From assembly GCA_030647435.1 (NCBI GenBank), contig JAUSJX010000054.1, positions 21,931 through 85,930 of the forward strand: a stretch of DNA of 64,000 nt. Direction: 5' to 3'. Positions within the stretch are counted from its first letter, which is position 1. Each line of letters opens with the position of its first letter. The position numbers and the translations under genes are program-made. Source of the DNA: Candidatus Rokuibacteriota bacterium. GTDB lineage: Bacteria; Methylomirabilota; Methylomirabilia; Rokubacteriales; CSP1-6. Below the pieces are notes generated by a model. That model was not told the origin of the DNA and ran no database searches. It worked only from the letters and a program-made list of their open reading frames with translations. Positions 8,129 through 17,372 of this stretch are shown piece by piece.

Positions 8129-9933
8129 CGGGTCGGGCGCGGCCCAGCCGGACCTCCATCCACGCGGCCCGGCTCGGCCAGGAGCGCCTGGAGCTGGCGT
8201 CGCGCCTCGGCATCGCCCGGGTTGACGGCGAGCGCCTCCTGGAGGAGCGCCTTGGCGACCAGCGCGCGTCCCGCCCTGCGCTCCTCCGCCGCGCGCGCGA
8301 CCAGGGCCTGCGAGTAGTTGGGGACGAGGCCTTTGAATCCCGGGTCCTGGGCGAAGGCCTGGCGGTAGTAGGGCAGGGACTCGGCGTACTTACCCTGCTG
8401 CAAGTACACGGCGCCCAGGTTGGCCAGCGCCCCGGTCAGGTTGGGCTCGAGTCGCAGCGCGAGGTGGAGCATCTCCTCGGCCTCCTTGTCCTTGTTCTGC
8501 CCGTGAAGCGCAGTCGCGATATTGTTCGCGAACGTGGCGCGCCTTGGGCGGAGCGCGAAGGCCCGGCGGAAGGCCGCTTCCGCCTCCGCATGGCGCTTTC
8601 GGACCGTGAGGGACGTGCCGAGGTTGTTCCAGCAGATGGAGCAGTCGGGCTCGACGTTGACCGACCACCGCCACAGCGTCTCCGAGTCCTGCCAGACCTT
8701 GGACTGGTCCCAGGCGCCGACAGCCAGCACGAACAGCACCGCGGCGGCGCCGGCGAGCACGCTTCTGGCGATGACGGCGCTCACACGGCCGCGCGAGCGG
8801 GCGTCGAGGAGCCGGGCGAGTCCGCCGCCCGCCAGCGCCGCGAAGCCGAGTCCCGAGAGATAGCTGTAGCGGTCGTGGGCCAGCTGGTTGCCGGCGTGCA
8901 CGATCCCGCTGATCGGGAGGAGTATGAGGACCGACAGCGCCCAGGCCGCGAGCCCGGCAGGGAAGACGCGCCGGAGCGCCCACAGCAGCGCCGTGACCGC
9001 GACGAAGGCGAGTGCCGGGATCAGGAAGCGCGGGGCCAGGAGGCGCACGTCCACCGGCAGCTCATACAGCGGGATCAGCCTCACGGGCCAGAGCCAGCGC
9101 GCCGGGTAGAAGCTGAAGGTGTAGGCGGTCATCGCGACGCGAGAGCCCGGGCCGTACGTCTCGTAGCCCGTCACCCCGGTGCCCGTGAGCACCACCCGGA
9201 GGGCGATGAAGCCGCCGATGGCCGCGACCGCGGCCCACGGGAGCTTTTCGAGCAGGCAGCGCCGCCAGCCGAGGACCCGCGCGCGCCCGAGCGGGTAGAC
9301 GTCGAGGAGCAGAAGCACGGCCGGCAGCGGCATCGCGGCCGCCTTTGACAGCAGTGCGGCCGCGGTGGCGGCGAGCGATGCGTACGTCCACCCTCGCCGG
9401 AGTGTCGCGTCCTCCGCCGCGGCGCGCAGGTAGGCCAGGACCGCGAGCATGAAGAAGAAGCCGCAGAGGACATCCTTCCGCTCGGTCACCCACACGACGG
9501 ACTCGACACGTAGCGGATGGACCGCGAAGAGCAGCGCCGCGAAGCCCGCCCCGACGGACAGGCCGGGCTCGGCGGCGGCGGCCCCGGCGGCGCGCAGCAG
9601 CCGGCGGGCGATGAAGAAGAAGACCGTGGCGCTGGCCGCGTGCAGCAGCAGGTTGAGGAGGTGGTAGCCGCGCGGGTTGAGCCCGCCGAGCGCGTAGTTC
9701 AGCCCGAAGCTCATCCAGGTCAGCGGGATCCAGTGGCCGAGAACCGTGCCCGTCCACATCCACTGGAGCTGCGCCGTCCGCAAGCCGTGGACGCCCGTGT
9801 TGTTCACGACGTTGTCGAAGTCGTCCCAGTTGACGAAGTCCGCGCTCAGCGCCGGGAGGAAGGTGAGGAAGGCCGCGGCGAAGATCAGGCAGGGCACGCC
9901 GACGCGACGGAGCGTCAGAAGGGCCCCGCTCAT
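8125..9933 (-). CDS. TMTC-like GT-C glycosyltransferase with C-terminal TPRs (copy 1)
   Basis: 602 residues from ATG at 9933. A multi-spanning membrane domain of about 400 residues carries an acidic first-loop motif (VNWDDFDNVVNNTG), [16 protein letters not shown], and [11 protein letters not shown]. About five TPR units follow (NNLGTSLTVRKRHAEAEAAF and on). This order, the acidic first loop and the [13 protein letters not shown] block resemble eukaryotic TMTC O-mannosyltransferases (GT105), so a lipid-linked sugar transferase acting at the outer face of the membrane is likely. The start overlaps the stop of copy 2 as ATGA. An open frame continues far upstream but only as a shadow of copy 2. 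Acceptor and sugar are unknown. Confidence 0.82.
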   Translation of the reverse strand: MSGALLTLRRVGVPCLIFAAAFLTFLPALSADFVNWDDFDNVVNNTGVHGLRTAQLQWMWTGTVLGHWIPLTWMSFGLNYALGGLNPRGYHLLNLLLHAASATVFFFIARRLLRAAGAAAAEPGLSVGAGFAALLFAVHPLRVESVVWVTERKDVLCGFFFMLAVLAYLRAAAEDATLRRGWTYASLAATAAALLSKAAAMPLPAVLLLLDVYPLGRARVLGWRRCLLEKLPWAAVAAIGGFIALRVVLTGTGVTGYETYGPGSRVAMTAYTFSFYPARWLWPVRLIPLYELPVDVRLLAPRFLIPALAFVAVTALLWALRRVFPAGLAAWALSVLILLPISGIVHAGNQLAHDRYSYLSGLGFAALAGGGLARLLDARSRGRVSAVIARSVLAGAAAVLFVLAVGAWDQSKVWQDSETLWRWSVNVEPDCSICWNNLGTSLTVRKRHAEAEAAFRRAFALRPRRATFANNIATALHGQNKDKEAEEMLHLALRLEPNLTGALANLGAVYLQQGKYAESLPYYRQAFAQDPGFKGLVPNYSQALVARAAEERRAGRALVAKALLQEALAVNPGDAEARRQLQALLAEPGRVDGGPAGPRPTR

Positions 9934-11711
9934 CGCCCAAGCCCGTCGGCCGGTCGCCCGGCCGAGAGCGCCTCGAGCCCATCCCGCGCCTGCGCGTTGC
10001 CGGGCTGCACCGTGAGCGCTTCCTGGTAGAGCGCCATGGCTTGGTCCGGCCGCCCGGCCTTGCGCTCGGCGGCGGCTGCCGCGACGAGCGCTTGCGCCAG
10101 CTCCTTCACCGAGCCGGAGAACCTCGGGTCGAGCGCGTAGGCCTTCCGGAGGTGGGCGAGGGCCTCCGCGAAGCGCCCCGTCTGGGCTTCGTACGAGCCC
10201 AGGTTGAGCAGGGCCCCGGTGAGGTTCGGGTCGAGGCGGAGCGCCTCCCGCAGCATCGCTTCGGCGTCGGCGTCCTTCCTCTGGCCTGCGAGGGCGATCG
10301 CGATGTTGTTGGCGAGGCTCGCGGTCATCGGGCGGAGCGCGGCCACCCGGCGGTAGGCCGCCTCCGCCTCGGGGTGCCGCTTCTGGCCGCTCAGCGCGTG
10401 CCCGAGGTTGTTCCAGCACACCGCGCACTCGGAGTCGAGGTTCGCGGCCCAGCGCCAGAGCGTCTCGGAGTCCGCCCAGACCTTCGACTGGTCCCAGGAC
10501 GCGGCGGCTAGGAACAGCAGCGCCGCGGCCGCTCCCGCCGTCGCGCTTCGGGTGATCATGGCGCTCACGCGCCCGCGCGCCCGGGCGTCGAGCAGCCAGG
10601 CGATCCCGCCGCCGGCAAGGACGTTGAAGCCCAGCCCCGAGAGATAGCTGTACCGGTCGTGGGCCAGCTGATACCCGGCGTGCACCGCCCCGCTCACCGG
10701 CAGCACCAGGAGCGCCGAATACACCCACGCCGCGAGCCCCCCCGGCCACCGCCGCCGCAGCACGATCAGCGCGGCCGTGATGGCCGGCACCGCCACCATC
10801 GGCAGCAGGAACCGCCACGCCAGAGGATCGACCCGCGCCGGCAGCTCGTACATCGGCGACAGCTCCACCGGCCACAGGAACCTCCACGGGTAGAACAGCA
10901 GGCTGTACAGCGTCATCGCCGCGCGCGCCCCGAGACCGTACGCCGCGTACCCCGTCACCGTCGCCCCCTGCCGCACCGCCACCAGCGCGACCGCCGCCCC
11001 CACCCCGGCCAGCGCGAAGTACCCGATCTTCTCTCGCAGCAGTACCGCTAGGCCCACGCCGCGCCGCCGCAGCGGATAGATGTCCAGCACCAGCAACGCC
11101 GCCGGCAGCATCATGGTCGAGGCCTTGGACAGCAGCGCGGCGGCAAAGAGCCCCAGCGACGCCGCGCGCCACCGCGAGTCAAGCCGCCCGCCTGCCCCCC
11201 GCTCGACCGCGTTGAGATAGCCCAGCACGGCCAGCAGGAAGAACAACCCGCTCAGCACGTCGCGCCGCTCCGTCACCCAGGCCACCGACTCGACCCGCAG
11301 CGGGTGCACCGCGAACACCGCCGCTGCCGCCGCCGCGCCCCACGCCACCGCCCCCTGCGTCCGTTCCCCCCCGGTCCCCGCCGCCAGCAGCCGCCGCGCC
11401 ACGGCGTAGAACACCACCGCGTTGGCCGCGTGCAGCAGCAGATTGCCCAGGTGATAGCCCCACGGCGCCATCCCCCCGAGGACGTAGTTCACCCCGAGCG
11501 TCAGCCACGTGAGCGGGATCCAGTGCCCCATCAGCGTCGTCGTGAACATCCAGCGGAGGTTGCTCCAGCCGAGGCCCCGGAAGTTGGGGTTCGCGAGAAA
11601 GTTGACGTCGTCGTCCCAGTTGACGAACTCGCCGCTCAAGCCCGGCCAGAAGGTCAGGAAGGCGACGGCGAAGACGAGGGCGGGGAGGAGCGCGCGGCGC
11701 GGGATGCTCAT
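9930..11711 (-). CDS. TMTC-like GT-C glycosyltransferase with C-terminal TPRs (copy 2)
   Basis: 593 residues. Same architecture as copy 1: N-terminal helix, first loop with [34 protein letters not shown], the [16 protein letters not shown] block at about residue 125-140, [11 protein letters not shown] near 355, then about four to five TPRs. It overlaps copy 1 by four bases and starts 10 bases after copy 3 ends, so the three are probably one translational unit. Copy 1 and copy 2 look closer to each other than to the others (shared ARARGRVSAMI/ARSRGRVSAVI linkers), which points to tandem duplication. Confidence 0.82.
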   Translation of the reverse strand: MSIPRRALLPALVFAVAFLTFWPGLSGEFVNWDDDVNFLANPNFRGLGWSNLRWMFTTTLMGHWIPLTWLTLGVNYVLGGMAPWGYHLGNLLLHAANAVVFYAVARRLLAAGTGGERTQGAVAWGAAAAAAVFAVHPLRVESVAWVTERRDVLSGLFFLLAVLGYLNAVERGAGGRLDSRWRAASLGLFAAALLSKASTMMLPAALLVLDIYPLRRRGVGLAVLLREKIGYFALAGVGAAVALVAVRQGATVTGYAAYGLGARAAMTLYSLLFYPWRFLWPVELSPMYELPARVDPLAWRFLLPMVAVPAITAALIVLRRRWPGGLAAWVYSALLVLPVSGAVHAGYQLAHDRYSYLSGLGFNVLAGGGIAWLLDARARGRVSAMITRSATAGAAAALLFLAAASWDQSKVWADSETLWRWAANLDSECAVCWNNLGHALSGQKRHPEAEAAYRRVAALRPMTASLANNIAIALAGQRKDADAEAMLREALRLDPNLTGALLNLGSYEAQTGRFAEALAHLRKAYALDPRFSGSVKELAQALVAAAAAERKAGRPDQAMALYQEALTVQPGNAQARDGLEALSAGRPADGLGR

Positions 11712-11721
11712 CGCCCGTTGC

Positions 11722-13620
11722 TCACCGTGGAGTCGGCCGCCCAGCCTGGAGTCGCGCCTGGGTGAGCAGGAACCGCGTGGCTTCCGAGGCGCCGTCGAGG
11801 GCGAGGGCGCGCTCGAGCACGGGCACCGCTTCCGCGCCCCGGCCGCGCTCCATCAGCGCCTGGCCGAGATTGCGATGCGTGTCGGGATCCTGGGTCAGGA
11901 TTCGGGAGGCCTCGGCGAGCAGGGACACCGCCTCGTCGAGCCTGCCCTGCCGCGCGAGTTCGATGCCATGGTTTCGTAGAGCGTAGCCTAGATTGCTCCG
12001 GAGACCAGGAAACGCCGGCTGCGCCGCGGCGGCCTTGCGCAGCCAGGGCACGGCCTCGGCATAGCGCCCTTGTCTGGCCAGCAGCGCGCCGAGGTTGGCC
12101 GCGGGGGCGGCTTGGTTGGGCGCCAGGCTCAGCGCTTGACGGAAGGCCTCTTCCGCCTGGGCCGTCCGTCCGCGGTTCGTCAGGATGGCGCCCAGCGTGT
12201 CGTACGACGTGAAGTGATCGGCGCGCAGCTCGATGGCGTGGCGCACGAGGCCCTCTGCCCTGTCGATCATGGCGGGCGAGGGCTCCCGGCGCCGCACGAT
12301 GGCCGCGGCCAGGTTGTTGGCGCAGACGACGCAGTCCGCGTCCAGCGCCACCGCGCGCTCCCAGAGAGAGTCGGAGTCGCGCCATATCCGGGTTTGCCCC
12401 CAGCTGGCCGCGCCAAGACCAAGGACGACCACGACCGCGACCGCCAGAGCCAGCGTCGCGGGCGCCCGGCCGAGCCGGTCCGCGCCGCCTGCGCGAAGCA
12501 GCGTCCAGAGCGCGCCGCCCGCCACCACGGCAAACCCGAGCCCCGAGAGATAGCTATAGCGGTCATGGGCGAGTTGGAAGCCGGCGGGCACGATTCCGCT
12601 CACGGGTAGGAGCACGAGGGCTGAGTAGGCCCAGGCCGCGAGCGCCCAAGGCGCGCGCCGCCGCAGCAGGACGAGGCAGGCGGTCACAGCCAGGAGCGCC
12701 AGGAGCGGACCAAGAAAGCGCCCCTGCGAGAGGTCCACCCGCGGGGGCAGCTCGTAGAGCGGTGATAGCGCCACGGGCCACACCCAGCGCGAGGGATAGA
12801 ACCAGAAGGCATAGGCGACGACTCCGACGCGCGCCCCCATGCCCGTCTGGCTCCAGGCCGAGGCTGAAGCGCCGATACGGAGGGCAAGCATGGCCACGAC
12901 GGCGCCCACCACGGCGATGGCCGCGTACGGCAACTTCTCGAGAAGAAGGGCGCGCCAGTCCAGCCGCAAGCGGCGAAGCGGGTAGACGTCAAGAAGGAGA
13001 AGGACACCAGGCAGCGCCATGACGATGGACTTGGACAGGAAAGCCGCGGCAAAGGCCAGGAGCGAGGCCGTCCGCCAGCGCCCGCTGATGAATCCGCCGC
13101 CGTCTGTCGCGCGAAGGTAGAAGAGGATCGACAACAGGAAGAAGAGCCCGGAGAGCACGTCGCGGCGCTCGGTGATCCAGGCGACCGACTCCACCCGCAG
13201 GGGATGAACCGCGAAGACGAGGGCCGCGAAGGCCGCGCCCGCGCGGTCCGGCATGCTCTCGATGACGCGTGCGGGCGTCTCGCCCGAGGCGCTGGCCAGG
13301 AGCCGTCGGGCAATGAAGTAGAGGCAGACGGCATTGGCCGAGTGGAGCAGGAGATTGCCGAGGTGGTAGCCCCAGGGATTCATGCCGCCCAGGGCGTAGT
13401 TGATTCCCAGGGTGAGCCAGGTCAGGGGAATCCAGTGGCCGAGGAGTGTGGTCGTGAACATGTAGCGAAGCTGAAGCCAGCCGAGTCCCCGATAGCCCTC
13501 GTTCATCAGGAAGTTCGTGACGTCGTCCCAGTAGAGGAATTGGCCCTGGAGCGACGGGAGAAAGGGCAGGCAAGCCGCGAGGGCAATGCCGGCGGGCCAG
13601 AGCAGCCGGGACAGCATCAC
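11722..13620 (-). CDS. TMTC-like GT-C glycosyltransferase with C-terminal TPRs (copy 3)
   Basis: 632 residues, the first of the tandem triplet. The first loop reads [17 protein letters not shown] (YWDD in place of NWDD), followed by the conserved [34 protein letters not shown] and [14 protein letters not shown] units run from about residue 410 to the end, with a longer tail than copies 1 and 2. Its ATG overlaps the thiE stop as ATGA, tying it into the acc/thi operon. Role as in copy 1: membrane glycosyltransferase by architecture, substrate unknown. Confidence 0.82.
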   Translation of the reverse strand: MMLSRLLWPAGIALAACLPFLPSLQGQFLYWDDVTNFLMNEGYRGLGWLQLRYMFTTTLLGHWIPLTWLTLGINYALGGMNPWGYHLGNLLLHSANAVCLYFIARRLLASASGETPARVIESMPDRAGAAFAALVFAVHPLRVESVAWITERRDVLSGLFFLLSILFYLRATDGGGFISGRWRTASLLAFAAAFLSKSIVMALPGVLLLLDVYPLRRLRLDWRALLLEKLPYAAIAVVGAVVAMLALRIGASASAWSQTGMGARVGVVAYAFWFYPSRWVWPVALSPLYELPPRVDLSQGRFLGPLLALLAVTACLVLLRRRAPWALAAWAYSALVLLPVSGIVPAGFQLAHDRYSYLSGLGFAVVAGGALWTLLRAGGADRLGRAPATLALAVAVVVVLGLGAASWGQTRIWRDSDSLWERAVALDADCVVCANNLAAAIVRRREPSPAMIDRAEGLVRHAIELRADHFTSYDTLGAILTNRGRTAQAEEAFRQALSLAPNQAAPAANLGALLARQGRYAEAVPWLRKAAAAQPAFPGLRSNLGYALRNHGIELARQGRLDEAVSLLAEASRILTQDPDTHRNLGQALMERGRGAEAVPVLERALALDGASEATRFLLTQARLQAGRPTPR

Positions 13621-14255
13621 CGAGCGCCGTCCCGGGCCGAGCGAATGGTCTCGAGGAACCCGCGAACGGCGGCGGCCGGATCCCGCGCGCTGCCTATGGC
13701 GGAGATGACGGCGACGGCGTCGGCACCCGCCTCGATGACCTGGCTGACATTGTCCCGGGTGATGCCGCCGATGGCCACAAGGGGGACAGGGATGTCCGCC
13801 CGCACGCGTCTCACCAGCTCCGGTCCCACAAGATCGAAGCCGATCTTGCTCCCCGTCGGGAACATGCTGCCCACCGCCACATAGTCGGCGCCGTCGTCGC
13901 GCGCTCGTCGCGCCTGGTCCGGGTTGTGGGTCGAGACGCCGAGGATCATGGGCGGAGGCAAGAGCCGGCGCGCCTCGCGCGCCGGCAGGTCGTCCTGCCC
14001 AACGTGGACGCCGTCCGCCTCGACGGCCAGGGCCAGGTCCACGCGGTCGTTGACGATGAAGAGGCAGGCGGCCTCACGGCAGCGGCGTCTCAGCGCGCGC
14101 GCCACGGGATAGAGCTCGTTGAGCGGCATGGCCTTCTCGCGCAGCTGGACCAGGCGGCAGCCGCCCTCGAGCACCGCGTCGAGGAGTGTGGCCAGGTCCC
14201 GACCGCCGCCGGCTCCCCGGTCGAGGATGACGTAGAGCGGTGTGGAGAGGGTCAC
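13617..14255 (-). CDS. thiE: thiamine-phosphate synthase
   Basis: 212 residues from the chosen GTG start at 14255, the usual ThiE length; the frame stays open further upstream inside accC but without family similarity. Conserved blocks in order: YVILDRG, RLVQLREKAMPL, CLFIVNDRVDLA, DGVHVGQDDLP, ILGVSTHN, DYVAVGSMFPTGSK and LVAIGGI. The enzyme joins the pyrimidine and thiazole halves to make thiamine phosphate. It overlaps the accC end and the first TMTC-like gene. No TPP riboswitch is visible ahead of it, as expected for an internal operon gene. No other thi gene is in the window. Confidence 0.9.
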   Translation of the reverse strand: MTLSTPLYVILDRGAGGGRDLATLLDAVLEGGCRLVQLREKAMPLNELYPVARALRRRCREAACLFIVNDRVDLALAVEADGVHVGQDDLPAREARRLLPPPMILGVSTHNPDQARRARDDGADYVAVGSMFPTGSKIGFDLVGPELVRRVRADIPVPLVAIGGITRDNVSQVIEAGADAVAVISAIGSARDPAAAVRGFLETIRSARDGAR

Positions 14256-14265
14256 CGGGGCGGGG

Positions 14266-15600
14266 TCAGGGACCGACTTCGAGACGTGGCAGCGTGTGCT
14301 CTCCGGAGAGGAAGGCGGGGTCGGCCAGGAGCTTCTGGTGGTAGGGGATGGTGGTCTTGACGCCTTCCACGTGCGTCTCGGAGAGCGCCCGCTGCATGCG
14401 GGCGATGGCCTCGGCGCGGTCACGGCCGTGGACGATGATCTTGGCGATCAGCGAGTCGTAGTACGGCGGCACCGCCGCGCCCGGCATCATGTGGCTGTCC
14501 ACCCGCACGCCGTATCCCCCTGGCGGAAGCCACGCCGTCACCGTGCCGGGCGAGGGGACGAAGTGCTCCGGATCCTCTGCGTTGATGCGGCACTCGATGG
14601 CGTGGCCGCGCACCGTGATCGCGCGCTGCCTGTAGCCGAGGGACTCGCCCGAGGCGATGCGGATCTGCTCCCGAACGAGGTCGATGCCCGTGACCATCTC
14701 GGTGACAGGGTGCTCGACCTGGATGCGCGTGTTCATCTCGATGAAGTAGAAGGTGCCGTTGCGCGCCACGAGGAACTCGACGGTGCCTGCCGAGACATAG
14801 TTGACCGAGTTGGCGACGGTCAGAGCCGCCTTGTAGAGGCCCGCCCGCGTCTCCTCCGAGATGGCCGAGGCGGGGCTCTCCTCGAGGAGCTTCTGGTGCC
14901 GGCGCTGCACGGAGCAGTCGCGCTCGCCCAGGTGCACGCGGATGCCGTTCCGGTCGCCCAAGACCTGCACCTCGACGTGGCGCGCCTCCTCGACAAACTT
15001 CTCGAGGTAGAGCTCCGAGGAGCCGAAGGCCTGGGCCGCCTCCGCCCGGCATGTCGCGAAGGCCTGCGCGAGCATGTCGCGCGCGCGAACGATGCGCATG
15101 CCGCGCCCGCCGCCGCCCGCTGCCGCCTTGACCACGACGGGATAGCCGATCGTGTCGGCCAGCGCCTGCGCCTCGTCCACGCCCTCGAGCGGCCCTTCGC
15201 TGCCCGGCACGACGGGCGCGCCGGCCTGCTTGGCCATCGCACGCGCCTGGGCCTTGTCGCCCATGAGCCGGATGGCCTCCGGTGCGGGGCCGATGAACGT
15301 GATGCCGCAGGCGCGGCAGATCTCGGCGAAGGCCGCGTTCTCGGACAGCAGACCGTAGCCGGGGTGAATCGCCTCGCTGTCCGTGATGGAAGCCGCCGAG
15401 ATGATGCTGGGGATATTGAGGTAGCTCTGGCGCGCCTCGGCGGGGCCGATGCAGATGGATTCGTCGGCCAGCCGCACGGGCAGCGATCCCGCGTCGGCCT
15501 GCGAGTGGGCGACGACGGTGCGGATGCCCATCTCGCGGCAGGTGCTGAGGATGCGCAGCGCGATCTCTCCGCGGTTGGCGATCAGTATCTTGTGGAACAT
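14266..15600 (-). CDS. accC: acetyl-CoA carboxylase biotin carboxylase subunit
   Basis: 444 residues from MFHKILIANRGEIALRI, the canonical AccC start; an upstream in-frame ATG would add an unrelated tail. The ATP-grasp loop KAAAGGGGRGMRIV and the catalytic EMNTRIQVEHPVTEMVTG segment are intact. It carboxylates biotin on AccB using ATP and bicarbonate, the first half-reaction of fatty acid synthesis. It lies 13 bases after accB. accA and accD are not in the window. Confidence 0.96.
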   Translation of the reverse strand: MFHKILIANRGEIALRILSTCREMGIRTVVAHSQADAGSLPVRLADESICIGPAEARQSYLNIPSIISAASITDSEAIHPGYGLLSENAAFAEICRACGITFIGPAPEAIRLMGDKAQARAMAKQAGAPVVPGSEGPLEGVDEAQALADTIGYPVVVKAAAGGGGRGMRIVRARDMLAQAFATCRAEAAQAFGSSELYLEKFVEEARHVEVQVLGDRNGIRVHLGERDCSVQRRHQKLLEESPASAISEETRAGLYKAALTVANSVNYVSAGTVEFLVARNGTFYFIEMNTRIQVEHPVTEMVTGIDLVREQIRIASGESLGYRQRAITVRGHAIECRINAEDPEHFVPSPGTVTAWLPPGGYGVRVDSHMMPGAAVPPYYDSLIAKIIVHGRDRAEAIARMQRALSETHVEGVKTTIPYHQKLLADPAFLSGEHTLPRLEVGP

Positions 15601-15613
15601 GGCGTTCAGCGCG

Positions 15614-16093
15614 CTACTTGCGGCACTCCACGAGGAAGAGCGGCTGGCCGAATTCGACGGGTTGGGCATTCTCGACGAGGATCTTCACGACGCGGCCGGT
15701 GACCTTCGACTCGATCTCGTTCATGAGCTTCATCGCCTCGATGATGCAGAGGGTCTGCCCCTCCTTGATCGTGTCGCCCTCGCTGACGAACGGCGCCGTC
15801 TCGGGGTTCGTGGCGCGGTAGAAGGTGCCGACCATGGGCGCCTCGATCGTCACGGTGCCGGCGGCGGCTTCGGCGGCGCGCTCGACGCTCTCCGCCTGGG
15901 GTAGCGCGGCGGGCGCGGCGGCGGCGCCCTGCGTCGCGGCCGCGGGCGCGTGCCGGCGGACGACGCGCACGCGCACGCCGCCGCTCTCCACTTCGATTTC
16001 CGCCAGGTCGTGGGCCATCGCCAGATCGACGACCTGCTTCGGCGTCCACTGCTGTCCCGCCGCGGGGCGGGCCGCGCGCTTCTTGCCGGCCAT
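15614..16093 (-). CDS. accB: biotin carboxyl carrier protein of acetyl-CoA carboxylase
   Basis: 159 residues. An N-terminal helix region and an Ala/Pro-rich linker (about residues 50-80) precede the biotinyl domain with APMVGTFYRA and the biotinylation motif EAMKLMNEIE (lysine near residue 121). It carries the carboxyl group between AccC and the transferase. It starts four bases after efp, a conserved efp-accB-accC order in many bacteria. Confidence 0.95.
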   Translation of the reverse strand: MAGKKRAARPAAGQQWTPKQVVDLAMAHDLAEIEVESGGVRVRVVRRHAPAAATQGAAAAPAALPQAESVERAAEAAAGTVTIEAPMVGTFYRATNPETAPFVSEGDTIKEGQTLCIIEAMKLMNEIESKVTGRVVKILVENAQPVEFGQPLFLVECRK

Positions 16094-16097
16094 GAGC

Positions 16098-16667
16098 CTA
16101 GCCGGCCGCCGCGACGCGGCCCAGGTACTCGGCGCTCCGGGTGTCGACCTTCACGATGTCCCCCTCGTTGAGGAAGAGCGGCACCTGGACGACCGCGCCG
16201 CTTTCGAGCGTGGCCGGCTTGGAGCCGCCCGAGGCCGTGTCGCCGCGGATGCCCGGGTCGGTCTTGGTGATCGCGAGCTCCATGAAAGTCGGCAGCTCGA
16301 CCGTCACGGGGCTGCCGTCGATGAAGAGGATGTCGACGTCCGTGTTCTCCTTGAGGAAGGAGCGCGCGTCGCCGACCTCCTCGGCGGAGAGCGAGATCTG
16401 GTCGTAGGTCTCCGTGTCCATGAAGTGGTAGCGGTCGTCCTTGTAGAGATACTGCATGTGCTTGTCCTCGAAGTCGACCAGCTCCACCTTCTCGCCGGCC
16501 CGGAAGGTGTTGTCGATGACGCGGCCCTGCCTCATGTGCTTGAGCTTGGTGCGCACGAAGGCGCCGCCCTTGCCGGGCTTGACGTGCTGGAAGTCGACGA
16601 TGGTGTACGGCTGCCCGTCGAACTGGATCTTCAGCCCCTTCTTGAACTCGGCCGTGGACACCTGCAT
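16098..16667 (-). CDS. efp: elongation factor P
   Basis: 189 residues from MQVSTAEFKKGLKI, the standard EF-P start and length. The loop PGKGGAFVRTKL contains the lysine that is modified in many bacteria, and the C-terminal VKVDTRSAEYLGR fits the OB domain. EF-P relieves ribosome stalling at polyproline stretches. PilO, PilP and PilQ in this window contain proline runs (for example PPPPVKPG in PilO). No EpmA/EpmB or other modification gene is seen nearby. Confidence 0.96.
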   Translation of the reverse strand: MQVSTAEFKKGLKIQFDGQPYTIVDFQHVKPGKGGAFVRTKLKHMRQGRVIDNTFRAGEKVELVDFEDKHMQYLYKDDRYHFMDTETYDQISLSAEEVGDARSFLKENTDVDILFIDGSPVTVELPTFMELAITKTDPGIRGDTASGGSKPATLESGAVVQVPLFLNEGDIVKVDTRSAEYLGRVAAAG

Positions 16668-16671
16668 GACG

Positions 16672-17334
16672 TTATGGTCCCTTCCGTTTCTGGGTCTTGG
16701 CCCGCAGCGCCTCTTCGAGGCCCGCGCGTGCCCGGGCATCACCCGGGTTCTTCCTGGTCAGGCGCAGGAAGATCTGCGCCGCTTCGTCGCTGAGCCCCTG
16801 CTCGAGGCACAGGGCGCCCATGCTCATCGTGGCGAACGTGTCGTCCGCCAGCACGCGCCCCAGCGGCGAGCCGTCCCCCGCGCGCCCCTCCGCGGCCAGC
16901 GTCTCGAGCAGCAGGCGCGATTCCCGGTCGCCCGCGTCGAGTTTGACCACGCGCTCGAGATGCTGCCGCGCCTCTTCCCAGCGCCCTGCCTTTCGGTGGA
17001 TCTCGGCCGCCAGGCGATGCGCCTGGGCGTCTTTCGGGCCCGACTGGAGGATGACCCCGAGCTCGCCCAGCGCCGCGTCGGGGTTGCCATCGTCCAGGTG
17101 CGCCTTGGCGAGGATCAGGCGCGCCGTCGTGTAGTGCGGGAAGCGCCCGAGCCCCTCGCGGCAGAGGTTGATGGCCTCCCGCGTCCGTCCGACCTTGCGG
17201 TAGGCATCGGCCAGGGGAGCGAAGGCCAGCGAGGCCGGATCCCGGGCCAGCCGCTCCTCGTACCGCTTGATGGCGCCCGCCGCCACGGGATCCTCGGCGG
17301 CTGTCCCGCCGCCCTGGGGGATCGGGTTCGCCAT
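16672..17334 (-). CDS. TPR repeat protein, first gene of the efp-acc operon
   Basis: 220 residues with no signal peptide or membrane segment, so probably cytoplasmic. About five TPR-like helical pairs are visible (YEERLARDPASLAFAPLADA, INLCREGLGRFPHYTTARL, and others), ending in a lysine-rich tail. The ATG at 17334 lies about three bases from the predicted transcription start; a GTG at 17287 preceded by GAGG is an alternative. Function unknown; TPRs normally mediate protein contacts. Confidence 0.75.
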   Translation of the reverse strand: MANPIPQGGGTAAEDPVAAGAIKRYEERLARDPASLAFAPLADAYRKVGRTREAINLCREGLGRFPHYTTARLILAKAHLDDGNPDAALGELGVILQSGPKDAQAHRLAAEIHRKAGRWEEARQHLERVVKLDAGDRESRLLLETLAAEGRAGDGSPLGRVLADDTFATMSMGALCLEQGLSDEAAQIFLRLTRKNPGDARARAGLEEALRAKTQKRKGP

Positions 17335-17343
17335 GGCTCATCT

Positions 17344-17372
17344 TTTATAAGCGCCAAAGGCCCGAGAGTCAA
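17344..17372 (-). promoter_or_regulatory. sigma70-type promoter of the TPR-efp-acc-thiE-TMTC operon
   Basis: On the minus strand TTGACT (17372-17367) and TATAAA (17349-17344) are 17 bases apart. The predicted start, near 17337, is almost at the ATG at 17334, implying a leaderless transcript or use of the internal GTG start at 17287. The box lies in the short gap to the divergent TMTC-like gene. Confidence 0.65.

Noticed and set aside
9934..11172. An open frame continuing upstream of TMTC copy 1 as one 1015-codon protein
   Set aside because: The upstream part is an Arg/Gly/Ala-rich out-of-frame shadow of copy 2; the ATG at 9933 with a pilin-like hydrophobic start and ATGA overlap is the real start.
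14225..14300. TPP riboswitch before thiE
   Set aside because: The upstream bases are the coding end of accC with no conserved thi-box sequence.
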